This document shows positions 8,020 through 15,224 of a DNA stretch of 64,000 nucleotides, one piece after another. The translations under genes and the position numbers were made by a program. The DNA lies in the NCBI GenBank assembly GCA_937920725.1, contig CALEUW010000030.1, forward strand, positions 99,766 to 163,765. Direction: 5' to 3'. How positions within the stretch are numbered: position 1 is the stretch's first letter; each line of letters opens with the position of its first letter. Under the pieces are notes generated by a model. That model saw nothing but the letters and a program-made list of their open reading frames with translations. It was not told the origin of the DNA and did no database searches. The DNA is from UMGS1601 sp900553335. GTDB taxonomy: Bacteria; Bacillota; Clostridia; Oscillospirales; Ruminococcaceae.

Positions 8020-9823
8020 TAAAAACCGAAACGCAACTGATTTTAAGACAATGTTTTTATCCGTAAAATACTTTTATAAGATAATCTGGAAAAAATTCAG
8101 AAGCTACATAGTTTATAACGCGTTCTCTGCGGTGTTTACAGCTTTGTCATCTATTTACATGATTTTTCTTCCGAAGTTATTGATAGATGAGTTTCAGGGA
8201 AGCAGAGATTTCACAAAAATGGCAGTCATAACTGCGATCTTTGTTTTACTGTATATTCTGACTAATGCCGCAGAATCTTTTTGTACACAGCAGTATCAGA
8301 AAGTAGTGGATAAGTTTAACCGGTATTTTGAAGAACAGCACAAGCAAAAATGTGCGGGCATGGATTTTGAAAAAACAGAGGATCCCGAGATTTTGGATCT
8401 TTCTCAAAAGGCTCAAAACGGACTTAACTGGTACGGCGGAGTTGACGGATTTATGCGTCGTCTTTCAAACATATTATCAGGTGTAATTGAGGTAGTAACA
8501 ACTGCAGTGATACTTCTTACCGGTTCTTTTTGGGTATTGCTTATCGTTGTGGCGTATATTGTAATAAGCTTTTTCCTGACAAAAAAGCGCTCGAAGCTTG
8601 AATTCGATTTAAACGGAGCCTTCGACGTTTTAGACAGAAAGACAAGCTATAATTTCTGGCAGACGTATGATTTTAAATACGGAAAGGATATAAGGCTTTA
8701 TGACGCATCAAAAATGCTTGACGAAAACTGTCATCAGATAAACGAAGAATGCTATAGAGTAGAGCTTAAATACCGCAAGAAGATCATGGTGGTTTCTTCT
8801 GCTTTGTCAGTTGCAGGTGCTTTAAAAAATGTTGGGATGTATATGGTACTTGGCATTATGGCGATTAAAAAGTTTATTACACTCGGCAACTTTTCGCTTT
8901 ATTCCTCATCAGCACTTACGGCGTCAAATGCGCTTAATGTTATCGTTTCGGAATTCGGTTGGCTTACAGTTACGTCAAATTATCTTTATAACTATGTTAG
9001 TTTCATGGGTATCAATACTGATACCGCGTTTGGCTGCGAAATGGTAGATAAGGATAAAGATCATGAGATCGAGTTTCGGGATGTATGGTTTAAATATCCG
9101 AGATCTGAAAGTTACATATTAAAGGGAGTAAGCGTTAAAATCAGAAAAGGCGAAAAGCTTTCGATTGTCGGACTTAACGGAGCAGGAAAGACAACATTCA
9201 TAAAGCTTTTGTGCCGTCTTTATAAGGTCGATAAGGGTGAGATTTTAATTGACGGAAAGAATATAAACGAGTACGATTTCAGTGAATATTCAAAGCTGTT
9301 TTCGGTAGTTTTCCAGGATTATAAGCTATTTGCATTTTCATTTAAAGAAAACATTTCCGTCAATGAAGAGCCTGATGAGAACCGTGTTTTAAAGCTTTGC
9401 GAAAAAGTAGGTCTTGATAAAAAGATAAGCGATATGCCAAATGGAATGGATACTATAATGTTTAAGCAGTTTGATGAAGCAGGTGTTGAGCCTTCGGGAG
9501 GAGAACAGCAAAAGATGAGTATAGCTCGTGCGCTTTATAAGGACGCACCTATTGTTATTTTAGACGAGCCGACAGCGGCGCTTGATCCGATTGCTGAGTA
9601 CGAGATTTACAGACAGTTTAACGAGATAGTAAACGGAAAAACTGCCATTTATATTTCGCACCGATTATCCTCCTGTAAATTCTGTGACAAGATAGCTGTG
9701 TTTAAAGATGGGGCAATAAAAGAATACGGGCATCACAGTGAGCTGTTAATGATTCCTGACGGCGAATATAAGAAGATGTTTGACGCACAGGCTAAATACT
9801 ATATAAATACAGACGCTGTTTAA
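8012..9823 (+). CDS. ABC exporter half-transporter B (fused TMD-NBD)
   Basis: The 603-residue partner of the gene at 6160, translationally coupled by an 8-bp overlap with GGAGGAGGTGC inside the upstream gene as its ribosome-binding site. The membrane domain spans roughly residues 35-325. The ATPase has Walker A GLNGAGKTT, signature PSGGEQQ and Walker B IVILDEPTAALDP. Both subunits keep the catalytic Glu, so both ATP sites look competent, unlike many heterodimeric exporters in which one site is degenerate. The two subunits are clearly paralogous. A strong hairpin terminator follows. Confidence 0.9.
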   Translation: MADKNRNATDFKTMFLSVKYFYKIIWKKFRSYIVYNAFSAVFTALSSIYMIFLPKLLIDEFQGSRDFTKMAVITAIFVLLYILTNAAESFCTQQYQKVVDKFNRYFEEQHKQKCAGMDFEKTEDPEILDLSQKAQNGLNWYGGVDGFMRRLSNILSGVIEVVTTAVILLTGSFWVLLIVVAYIVISFFLTKKRSKLEFDLNGAFDVLDRKTSYNFWQTYDFKYGKDIRLYDASKMLDENCHQINEECYRVELKYRKKIMVVSSALSVAGALKNVGMYMVLGIMAIKKFITLGNFSLYSSSALTASNALNVIVSEFGWLTVTSNYLYNYVSFMGINTDTAFGCEMVDKDKDHEIEFRDVWFKYPRSESYILKGVSVKIRKGEKLSIVGLNGAGKTTFIKLLCRLYKVDKGEILIDGKNINEYDFSEYSKLFSVVFQDYKLFAFSFKENISVNEEPDENRVLKLCEKVGLDKKISDMPNGMDTIMFKQFDEAGVEPSGGEQQKMSIARALYKDAPIVILDEPTAALDPIAEYEIYRQFNEIVNGKTAIYISHRLSSCKFCDKIAVFKDGAIKEYGHHSELLMIPDGEYKKMFDAQAKYYINTDAV

Positions 9824-9841
9824 AGAAACCATAATTTAATT

Positions 9842-9881
9842 AGTGCAGATGAACAAAATCCAAGTTCATCTGCACTCTTAT
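9842..9881 (+). terminator. Terminator of the ABC exporter operon
   Basis: 13-bp perfect stem AGTGCAGATGAAC / GTTCATCTGCACT (9842-9854 and 9864-9876), then a modest T-rich tail. Confidence 0.65.
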
Positions 9882-9968
9882 TTATTCACAAAAATAGAAA
9901 GCTCTCATATTATATACCAAGGACGGCGAAAACTGTTGTCCGAAATACTTTTATAGGAGGATACATAT

Positions 9969-10841
9969 ATGAGTGAAGCAAATTCATGCGGCGGATTTAA
10001 CAACAGTGTCTGCATTGAAGTTATGAGAGTTTTTGATTCTTGCAGCGATAAAGACTGTCTTGAAGATTTAGAGGTTTTATTTTCCTCTCCGTGCGACATT
10101 GAAACGATTGAATCAGCAAGCTTTATCAAATGCAAATGCGTTGAGGTGATAAACACTGTTTTCGGAATCGAGCCGGTGCCGTTTAACAGAGGCTTTTATG
10201 CAGTGGATATTACCTACACATTTTCAGTAGAAATTGAAGCGTTTGAAGGAACAGCATGCGCTTCAAAAACAGTAACGGGAACGACATCGTTCTCTAAAAA
10301 GGTAATATTGTTCGGAAGCGATGGAAACACAAGAAGATTCTCATCTGACGATGCACAAAGCGGAGGAATTGCACCGGGATGCTGTTATTCGTCCCTGCCA
10401 AAGGCATCAGTAACTGTTGTTGAGCCGATTCTTTTGGATTGCCGTCTTGTGACAAGATTTAAAAATCCGGGTTGCTGCGGTGATAGCTGCGAAAGTTCCT
10501 GCTGTCAGGCATCACTAGACGGAATGATCTCGTCACCTCAGGGTTGTTCTAAGGCAGTATATGTAACAATAGGACTGTTTTCGATTATTCAGCTTTCAAG
10601 ATATGTTACACTTATGGTGCCTGCGGCAGACTATTGCGTACCGAATAAGGAATGTTCAACCAACACAGATTCTCCTTGCGAACTGTTTGAGAAGATCAAA
10701 TTCCCGACAAACGAATTCTTTCCAAGATCGCTTGAAGAATCTGAGCTTAACTCAGGCTGTGTGAGCAGAGCTGAAGCGAGCGCTGCGTCTGCAAATTCTG
10801 TCGTAAATGAAACAACCCGACAGGTTGACGGCGAACAATAA
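9969..10841 (+). CDS. Cysteine-rich protein of unknown function
   Basis: The 290-residue protein has 21 Cys (about 7%), many in doublets or clusters such as GCCGDSCESSCC, and no signal peptide or membrane segment. The start follows ATAGGAGGATACATAT, a strong ribosome-binding site. The middle (about 65-130) looks beta-rich with alternating hydrophobics. The C-terminal 40 residues are polar and low in Cys. Cytosolic Cys-rich proteins of this type in spore formers are often spore coat or exosporium components or metal binders, but I cannot assign a family. It is monocistronic with its own terminator. Confidence 0.65.
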   Translation: MSEANSCGGFNNSVCIEVMRVFDSCSDKDCLEDLEVLFSSPCDIETIESASFIKCKCVEVINTVFGIEPVPFNRGFYAVDITYTFSVEIEAFEGTACASKTVTGTTSFSKKVILFGSDGNTRRFSSDDAQSGGIAPGCCYSSLPKASVTVVEPILLDCRLVTRFKNPGCCGDSCESSCCQASLDGMISSPQGCSKAVYVTIGLFSIIQLSRYVTLMVPAADYCVPNKECSTNTDSPCELFEKIKFPTNEFFPRSLEESELNSGCVSRAEASAASANSVVNETTRQVDGEQ

Positions 10842-10848
10842 AATCGTT

Positions 10849-10878
10849 CTGAAAATTATCCCCTGATTTTCAGATTTT
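10849..10878 (+). terminator. Terminator after the Cys-rich gene
   Basis: CTGAAAAT / ATTTTCAG hairpin (10849-10856, 10866-10873) followed by ATTTTG. Weak U tract. Confidence 0.45.
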
Positions 10879-10945
10879 GCTGACTAAATATATGAGTTTA
10901 GGCAAGAATAGTTTTATCAAAAGCTAAAAACAGGAGTGTGTTAAA

Positions 10946-11290
10946 ATGTCCATTCACAGGGGAGAAATTTATTATGCGGATTTAAGCCCGGTGGTAGGTT
11001 CAGAGCAGGGCGGAGTAAGACCGGTACTTATAGTTCAAAACGATGTCGGCAACAAGCATAGTCCGACAGTTATCGCTGCAGCTATAACCAGTCAGAATTC
11101 AAAAGCCAGACTTCCGACTCATATTGCAGTAGGAGGTAAAACCTGCGGGCTTCAAAAGGATTCAGTGGTGCTTTTGGAACAGATACGAACGCTTGATAAA
11201 AAACGGCTTCGGGAGAGAATGGGAGAGCTTGATCAACCCTCAATGGATAGAGTAGACAGCGCTTTGTCGATAAGCTTCGGACTTGGGTAG
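10946..11290 (+). CDS. mazF: MazF/PemK-type endoribonuclease toxin (EndoA-like)
   Basis: The 114-residue protein opens RGEIYYADLSPVVGSEQGG and contains RPVLIVQND, the hallmark of MazF/EndoA mRNA interferases. These SH3-like dimers cut mRNA at short sequence motifs. The later PTHIAV and LEQIRTLDK segments also fit. No MazE/EndoAI-type antitoxin ORF lies immediately upstream: the preceding gene is the Cys-rich protein, and the 104-bp gap holds a terminator. In several Firmicutes the antitoxin can be distant or cryptic, so this is either an orphan or has an unrecognised partner. Ribosome-binding site ACAGGAGTGTG. Confidence 0.93.
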   Translation: MSIHRGEIYYADLSPVVGSEQGGVRPVLIVQNDVGNKHSPTVIAAAITSQNSKARLPTHIAVGGKTCGLQKDSVVLLEQIRTLDKKRLRERMGELDQPSMDRVDSALSISFGLG

Positions 11291-11299
11291 AGCGAAATT

Positions 11300-11475
11300 G
11301 TGTTTATCAGTACTTAAAGCTCGGCATTTGAAGGATACCATTAAAATGCTGTCGCATAGGCGGTATGTACCGACTTTAGACGAAAAGAGGTAATCTGTAA
11401 GAAGCAAGAGTCAAGTGACAGGGAAAATGTCCAATATTTATGCCTGCGATAAATTCTGTCCGGCTTCTTGTTTTT
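11300..11475 (+). ncRNA. Possible structured RNA ending in a U-tract hairpin
   Basis: This gene-free stretch downstream of mazF shows nested complementarity. AAGAAGC (11399-11405) pairs with GCTTCTT (11463-11469) and GACAG (11417-11421) with CTGTC (11456-11460). T5 follows. A smaller CATTT/AAATG hairpin lies upstream. It could be a stand-alone small RNA or an extended terminator of mazF. I could not match it to a known family. Confidence 0.3.
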
Positions 11476-11547
11476 GAAGTCTAATTTCTAATAGGCGTTG
11501 TTTTATGTCAGAGCATTGTCGGCTTTATTGCAAGTGCAAAGTTTTTG

Positions 11548-11576
11548 TTGACTTTTTTTGTAAAATAAACTATAAT
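11548..11576 (+). promoter_or_regulatory. Promoter of the cysE-cysS operon
   Basis: TTGACT (11548-11553), 17 bp, TATAAT (11571-11576). It drives the T-box leader. Confidence 0.85.
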
Positions 11577-11582
11577 TAGTCT

Positions 11583-11868
11583 ATCGGCGTAACAGCAGGA
11601 GTAGTTTTAATACATTTTTTCAGAGAGCGTGGGTTTAAGGTGTGACTGCGTAAAATGTTTTTAATGAAGTGCGGCTGCCAGCCGAAGCGGGGAACAGCGT
11701 TTTTAACGCCGAGTATCCGTTTCCGTAATCCCGCGTTAAGGGTTAAGTTATTGCCTTAAAAAGATAAATACAGGCGATTATCTGAGTGATTTTCGGAGTG
11801 GAACCGTAGTTTGAAATTTAAGCTGCCTCCAAAAGCGTGAGTAATTGCGCTTTGGAGGCTTTTTATTT
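11583..11868 (+). promoter_or_regulatory. T-box riboswitch (tRNA-Cys) with terminator
   Basis: The 5' leader has the stem I entry motif AGAGAGCG (about 11622) and the T-box sequence GGAGTGGAACCG (11795-11806), close to the family consensus AGGGTGGNACCGCG. A factor-independent terminator follows: GCCTCCAAAAGCG / CGCTTTGGAGGC plus T5 (11825-11864). The specifier region near 11640-11655 (GTGTGACTGCG) offers UGC, a Cys codon, which agrees with the downstream genes. Uncharged tRNA-Cys should stabilise the antiterminator and turn on cysE-cysS. Confidence 0.88.
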
Positions 11869-11886
11869 TGGGAGGTAATATAATTT

Positions 11887-12555
11887 ATGAAATTCATTAA
11901 CAATATGATAAATACTATCATGGATGAGGTTCGGTCGGTTAAGGAAAAAGACCCTGCCGCAAAAACCACGCTTGAGGTTTTGGTGAATTATTCCGGACTT
12001 CATGCGGTGCTTTTTCACAGAGCTGCTCACTGGTTTTATAAAAAAAAGCTTTTCTTCTTTGCAAGAATAATTTCACAGCTTTCGAGATTTATCACAGGGA
12101 TTGAGATACACCCCGGAGCAAAAATCGGAAAAGGGCTTCTTATCGATCACGGAAGCGGAGTGGTTATCGGAGAAACTGCTGAGATAGGCGACAACTGTCT
12201 TATATATCAGGGCGTTACTTTGGGAGGTACCGGAAAGGAATGCGGAAAGCGTCATCCAACTCTAGGAAATAATGTAATGGTGGGAGCGGGAGCAAGAATT
12301 TTAGGTCCGTTTAAGGTCGGAGATAATGCTAAAATAGCAGCTAATGCGGTTGTTTTGGAGGAAGTTCCGCCAAACGCTACGGCGGTAGGAGTTCCGGCAA
12401 GGATTGTAAGAGTTGAGGGAAAGAGAGTTCAGGACTTAGATCAGGTTCATATTCCGGATCCTGTTTCACAGGAAATATGCAAACAGCGCATTAAAATCGA
12501 AAAACTGGAAGCAGAGCTTAAAAGATTAAAAAAAGCAAATGAGGATGATAAATAA
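11887..12555 (+). CDS. cysE: Serine O-acetyltransferase
   Basis: The 222-residue enzyme makes O-acetylserine from serine and acetyl-CoA, the first step of cysteine synthesis. The left-handed beta-helix hexapeptide repeats are visible, with the diagnostic DHGSGVVIGETAEIGD and the loop GGTGKECGKRHPTLG that carries the catalytic His. A coiled, Lys/Glu-rich C-terminal helix (about 195-222) lies where the family keeps its flexible tail. The length is that of the short EpsC/CysE group. Ribosome-binding site GGGAGGTAATATAATTT. The stop codon overlaps the cysS start by one base. Confidence 0.95.
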   Translation: MKFINNMINTIMDEVRSVKEKDPAAKTTLEVLVNYSGLHAVLFHRAAHWFYKKKLFFFARIISQLSRFITGIEIHPGAKIGKGLLIDHGSGVVIGETAEIGDNCLIYQGVTLGGTGKECGKRHPTLGNNVMVGAGARILGPFKVGDNAKIAANAVVLEEVPPNATAVGVPARIVRVEGKRVQDLDQVHIPDPVSQEICKQRIKIEKLEAELKRLKKANEDDK

Positions 12556-13943
12556 TGAAGATATATAATACGCTGACAAGAAAAAAAGAAGAGATCAAAC
12601 CGATTGATGATAAAAAGATCGGAATTTATGTCTGCGGTCCTACGGTCTATAATTATATACATATAGGAAACGCAAGGCCTATCTGCGTATTCGATGTATT
12701 CAGAAGATTTTTAAAATATCAGGGCTATGACGTGAAATATGTGCAGAACTACACCGATGTAAATGACAAGATAATCAAGCAGGCTGAGATTGAGGGATCA
12801 ACTCCGGAAAAGATTGCAGAAAAGTACATTGAGGAGTTTGAGCATGACGCACACGGATTAAATGTTTTAGATCCTGATGTAAGACCGAAAGTTTCAAAAT
12901 ATATTGGTAAAATAATAGCTCTTATTAAAACTCTCGTTGACAACGGATACGCTTATCAAGCGGGAGGAGATGTATATTACCGTACAAGAAAGTTTAAAGA
13001 CTACGGAAAGCTTTCCAGACAATCCTTAGATGAGCTTCAGGCAGGAGCAAGAGTTGAAATAAACGGCTTAAAAGAAGATCCGCTTGATTTTGCACTTTGG
13101 AAGAGAGCAGACGAAAACGAACAGCATTGGAATTCGCCTTGGGGCAAGGGCAGACCGGGTTGGCATATAGAATGCTCAGCAATGGCGAAGGATACGCTCG
13201 GAGATACGATAGATATTCACTGTGGCGGACGTGATCTGATATTTCCTCATCACGAAAATGAAATTGCACAGTCGGAGGCGGCAACGGGAGTTCAGTTTGC
13301 AAATTATTGGATGCACAACGGACATATCAACATTGACAATAAGAAAATGTCAAAGTCGAAAGGAAACTTTTTTCTTACCCGTGACGCCGCTGAAAAATAC
13401 GGATATGAAACTATAAGATATCTTATGATTCAAGCACATTACAGAATGCCTATGAATTATACTCCTGAGCTTTTGGAGTCTTGTAAGTCTTCTCTTGAAA
13501 GACTTTATAATCTTAAGTCTGCTCTTAAAATGGCTGTGCAAAACTCAAAGGATGGAGAAATAAGAAAAGAGCTTTTGGAAATTTTAGAAGATAAAAAGCA
13601 AAAGTTTGTTGACGCTCTTTCCGATGACCTTAATACTGCTGATGCTCTTTCTGCAATATTTGAGCTTACAAGGGAGATAAACACATACTTAAAAGACGGG
13701 TGTTCAAAACAAGAAGCAGAGAAGTCGCTTAAGGTTTATGAAGAGCTTACCGGTGTTTTGGGACTTCTTTATAATGAAAAAAGCGAGGAAATCCCCGATG
13801 AAGTTAAAGAGCTTGTAAATAAGCGAAACGAAGCGAGAAAAGCTAAGGATTTTGTCCTCGCTGATAAGATAAGGGACGAAATAGCAGATCTTGGATATGT
13901 GGTTGAAGAAACCCGACAGGGAACGAAAATCTATAAGAAGTAA
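12555..13943 (+). CDS. cysS: Cysteinyl-tRNA synthetase
   Basis: The 462-residue class I synthetase charges tRNA-Cys. The HIGH-type motif is IHIGNARP, just after the first Zn ligand (CGPTVYN). Other Zn ligands are Cys in WHIECSAMA and His in FPHHENE. The KMSKS loop is KKMSKSKGN. The C-terminal DALR and anticodon-binding regions are present. Co-transcription with cysE from a Cys T-box couples cysteine supply to tRNA charging, a classical Firmicute arrangement. Confidence 0.97.
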   Translation: MKIYNTLTRKKEEIKPIDDKKIGIYVCGPTVYNYIHIGNARPICVFDVFRRFLKYQGYDVKYVQNYTDVNDKIIKQAEIEGSTPEKIAEKYIEEFEHDAHGLNVLDPDVRPKVSKYIGKIIALIKTLVDNGYAYQAGGDVYYRTRKFKDYGKLSRQSLDELQAGARVEINGLKEDPLDFALWKRADENEQHWNSPWGKGRPGWHIECSAMAKDTLGDTIDIHCGGRDLIFPHHENEIAQSEAATGVQFANYWMHNGHINIDNKKMSKSKGNFFLTRDAAEKYGYETIRYLMIQAHYRMPMNYTPELLESCKSSLERLYNLKSALKMAVQNSKDGEIRKELLEILEDKKQKFVDALSDDLNTADALSAIFELTREINTYLKDGCSKQEAEKSLKVYEELTGVLGLLYNEKSEEIPDEVKELVNKRNEARKAKDFVLADKIRDEIADLGYVVEETRQGTKIYKK

Positions 13944-13962
13944 GAATATTAAGGAGAAAAAT

Positions 13963-14841
13963 ATGGCTATTAAAAACAGTTCAACAAATCCGATGTTAAA
14001 ACCTTCGTTCATTAAGTTCTTTAAGATTTCTCTTATAGCGGTTGTGATTCTTTTGGTAGTATATATCGGTGCTTCGTGTATGAAGGACGATCAGATTGAT
14101 TATTCCAAAAGTGATTTTGTTCAGATTAAAGAACCGGCAGATAGTACAGACGTAGTAGTATTTGAAACGAGCGAGGGAACATTTAAAGCAGTTTTGTATG
14201 AGGACGAAGCTCCTGAATATGTAAAGTATTTTAAAAAGCTTGTTGAGGATAAATATTTTGACAGTACTTATGTATGCTCAATAATTAAGAATCAGGACGG
14301 CTTGCAGGCAGGATTTATAGGAGGAAGCAAGACGAATGACGGAACTACTGCAGAGGATTCTAATACTGAATTTACAGATCTTGAGGTTTCACAAAATCTT
14401 CTTCCTTTAAAGGGTGCTATAGGTTCGCTGTGTTCTGAAAAGGGAATTTTTACTTCAGCAAAGGCAGGAAGTATTGTTACGTTTATGAACGATGTTGTAA
14501 TTTCTGAAGAGCTGAAGGAGTCAATAAAGGAGCTTGATGACACTAACGGAATGAAAGATGTCAGCAATCTGTTTTTAAGCTGGGGCGGAGTTCCTAACTT
14601 AATGAATCAGTACACACTTTTCGGACAAGTATTTGACGGCTGGGAAGCATATGACAAGATTTGTTCATCTGAGATTGTTGACGAGGGTAAGTCGGATGAG
14701 GATGAGGATAAAAATTATCAGCCGATTTCCGATATAAAATTTGAGCGGGTTTATCTCTCAACATACGGTGCAGAAAAAAACGAGAAGTATTTCATTCCTG
14801 AAAAGACCGAACCGACTACTGTGAGTAAATCTGAAAAGTAG
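13963..14841 (+). CDS. Membrane-anchored cyclophilin-like protein, probably catalytically degenerate
   Basis: The ATG at 13963 follows AAGGAGAAAAAT. The longer open frame begins inside cysS. The 292 residues comprise a short cytoplasmic N-terminus, one TM segment (about 18-38), then a cyclophilin fold with FETSEGTFKAVLYEDEAPEYVKYF (split here by domain: FETSEGTFKAV, then EDEAPEYVKYF). The usual active-site Arg in F-H-R-V-I-x-G-F is not visible; the corresponding stretch reads STYVCSIIKNQDGLQAGF. The usual His near the C-terminus is also unclear. It is probably an extracytoplasmic protein-folding or binding factor rather than a normal prolyl isomerase. It follows cysS by 19 bp. Confidence 0.7.
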   Translation: MAIKNSSTNPMLKPSFIKFFKISLIAVVILLVVYIGASCMKDDQIDYSKSDFVQIKEPADSTDVVVFETSEGTFKAVLYEDEAPEYVKYFKKLVEDKYFDSTYVCSIIKNQDGLQAGFIGGSKTNDGTTAEDSNTEFTDLEVSQNLLPLKGAIGSLCSEKGIFTSAKAGSIVTFMNDVVISEELKESIKELDDTNGMKDVSNLFLSWGGVPNLMNQYTLFGQVFDGWEAYDKICSSEIVDEGKSDEDEDKNYQPISDIKFERVYLSTYGAEKNEKYFIPEKTEPTTVSKSEK

Positions 14842-14897
14842 TTGTACTTTGTTGATTTTATACACATTTTTGTTTTTTTGAAAGTAATTAATTTGTA

Positions 14898-14926
14898 TTG
14901 ACAAATTTAAAACAATGATGTATAAT
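14898..14926 (+). promoter_or_regulatory. Strong promoter upstream of gltBD
   Basis: TTGACA (14898-14903), 17 bp, TATAAT (14921-14926), a perfect consensus promoter. Confidence 0.9.
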
Positions 14927-14980
14927 AACAAAAGTCGGAAATGTTAGGACGACTGAATAGAATAGTTGATTGACAATGAA

Positions 14981-15014
14981 GTCGAAACATCTTTTAAAGA
15001 TGTTTCGGCTTTTT
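14981..15014 (+). terminator. Attenuator-like terminator in the gltBD leader
   Basis: GTCGAAACATC / GATGTTTCGGC stem (14981-14991, 14999-15009) followed by T5. It lies only about 50 nt after the probable transcription start and 210 bp before gltB, so most transcripts from the consensus promoter should stop there unless antiterminated. The remaining gap to 15224 has further GGGGC/GCCCC hairpin potential (about 15131-15141) but no recognised riboswitch. Confidence 0.6.
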
Positions 15015-15224
15015 ATGCTTTTTTACAGAAATTAAAGCATAATGTATTAAATAAATACTCGTTATATAACAACGGCTATGTCTTCCCCGCCTCTAAGGGG
15101 CTAACGTTCGGTCGTTTGTTGAATGACGGGGCGTTGCCCCTTATTGAATGTATGGGGAATGCCCGTTGAAATAATTTATAAATAGCTGAAGAATTATATT
15201 CTTTCAGTGGAAAGGGTGATTGTG

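Noticed and set aside
11583..11868. SAM or other sulfur riboswitch before cysE
   Set aside because: The GTGGAACCG motif plus terminator and the aminoacyl-tRNA synthetase gene downstream identify a T-box.
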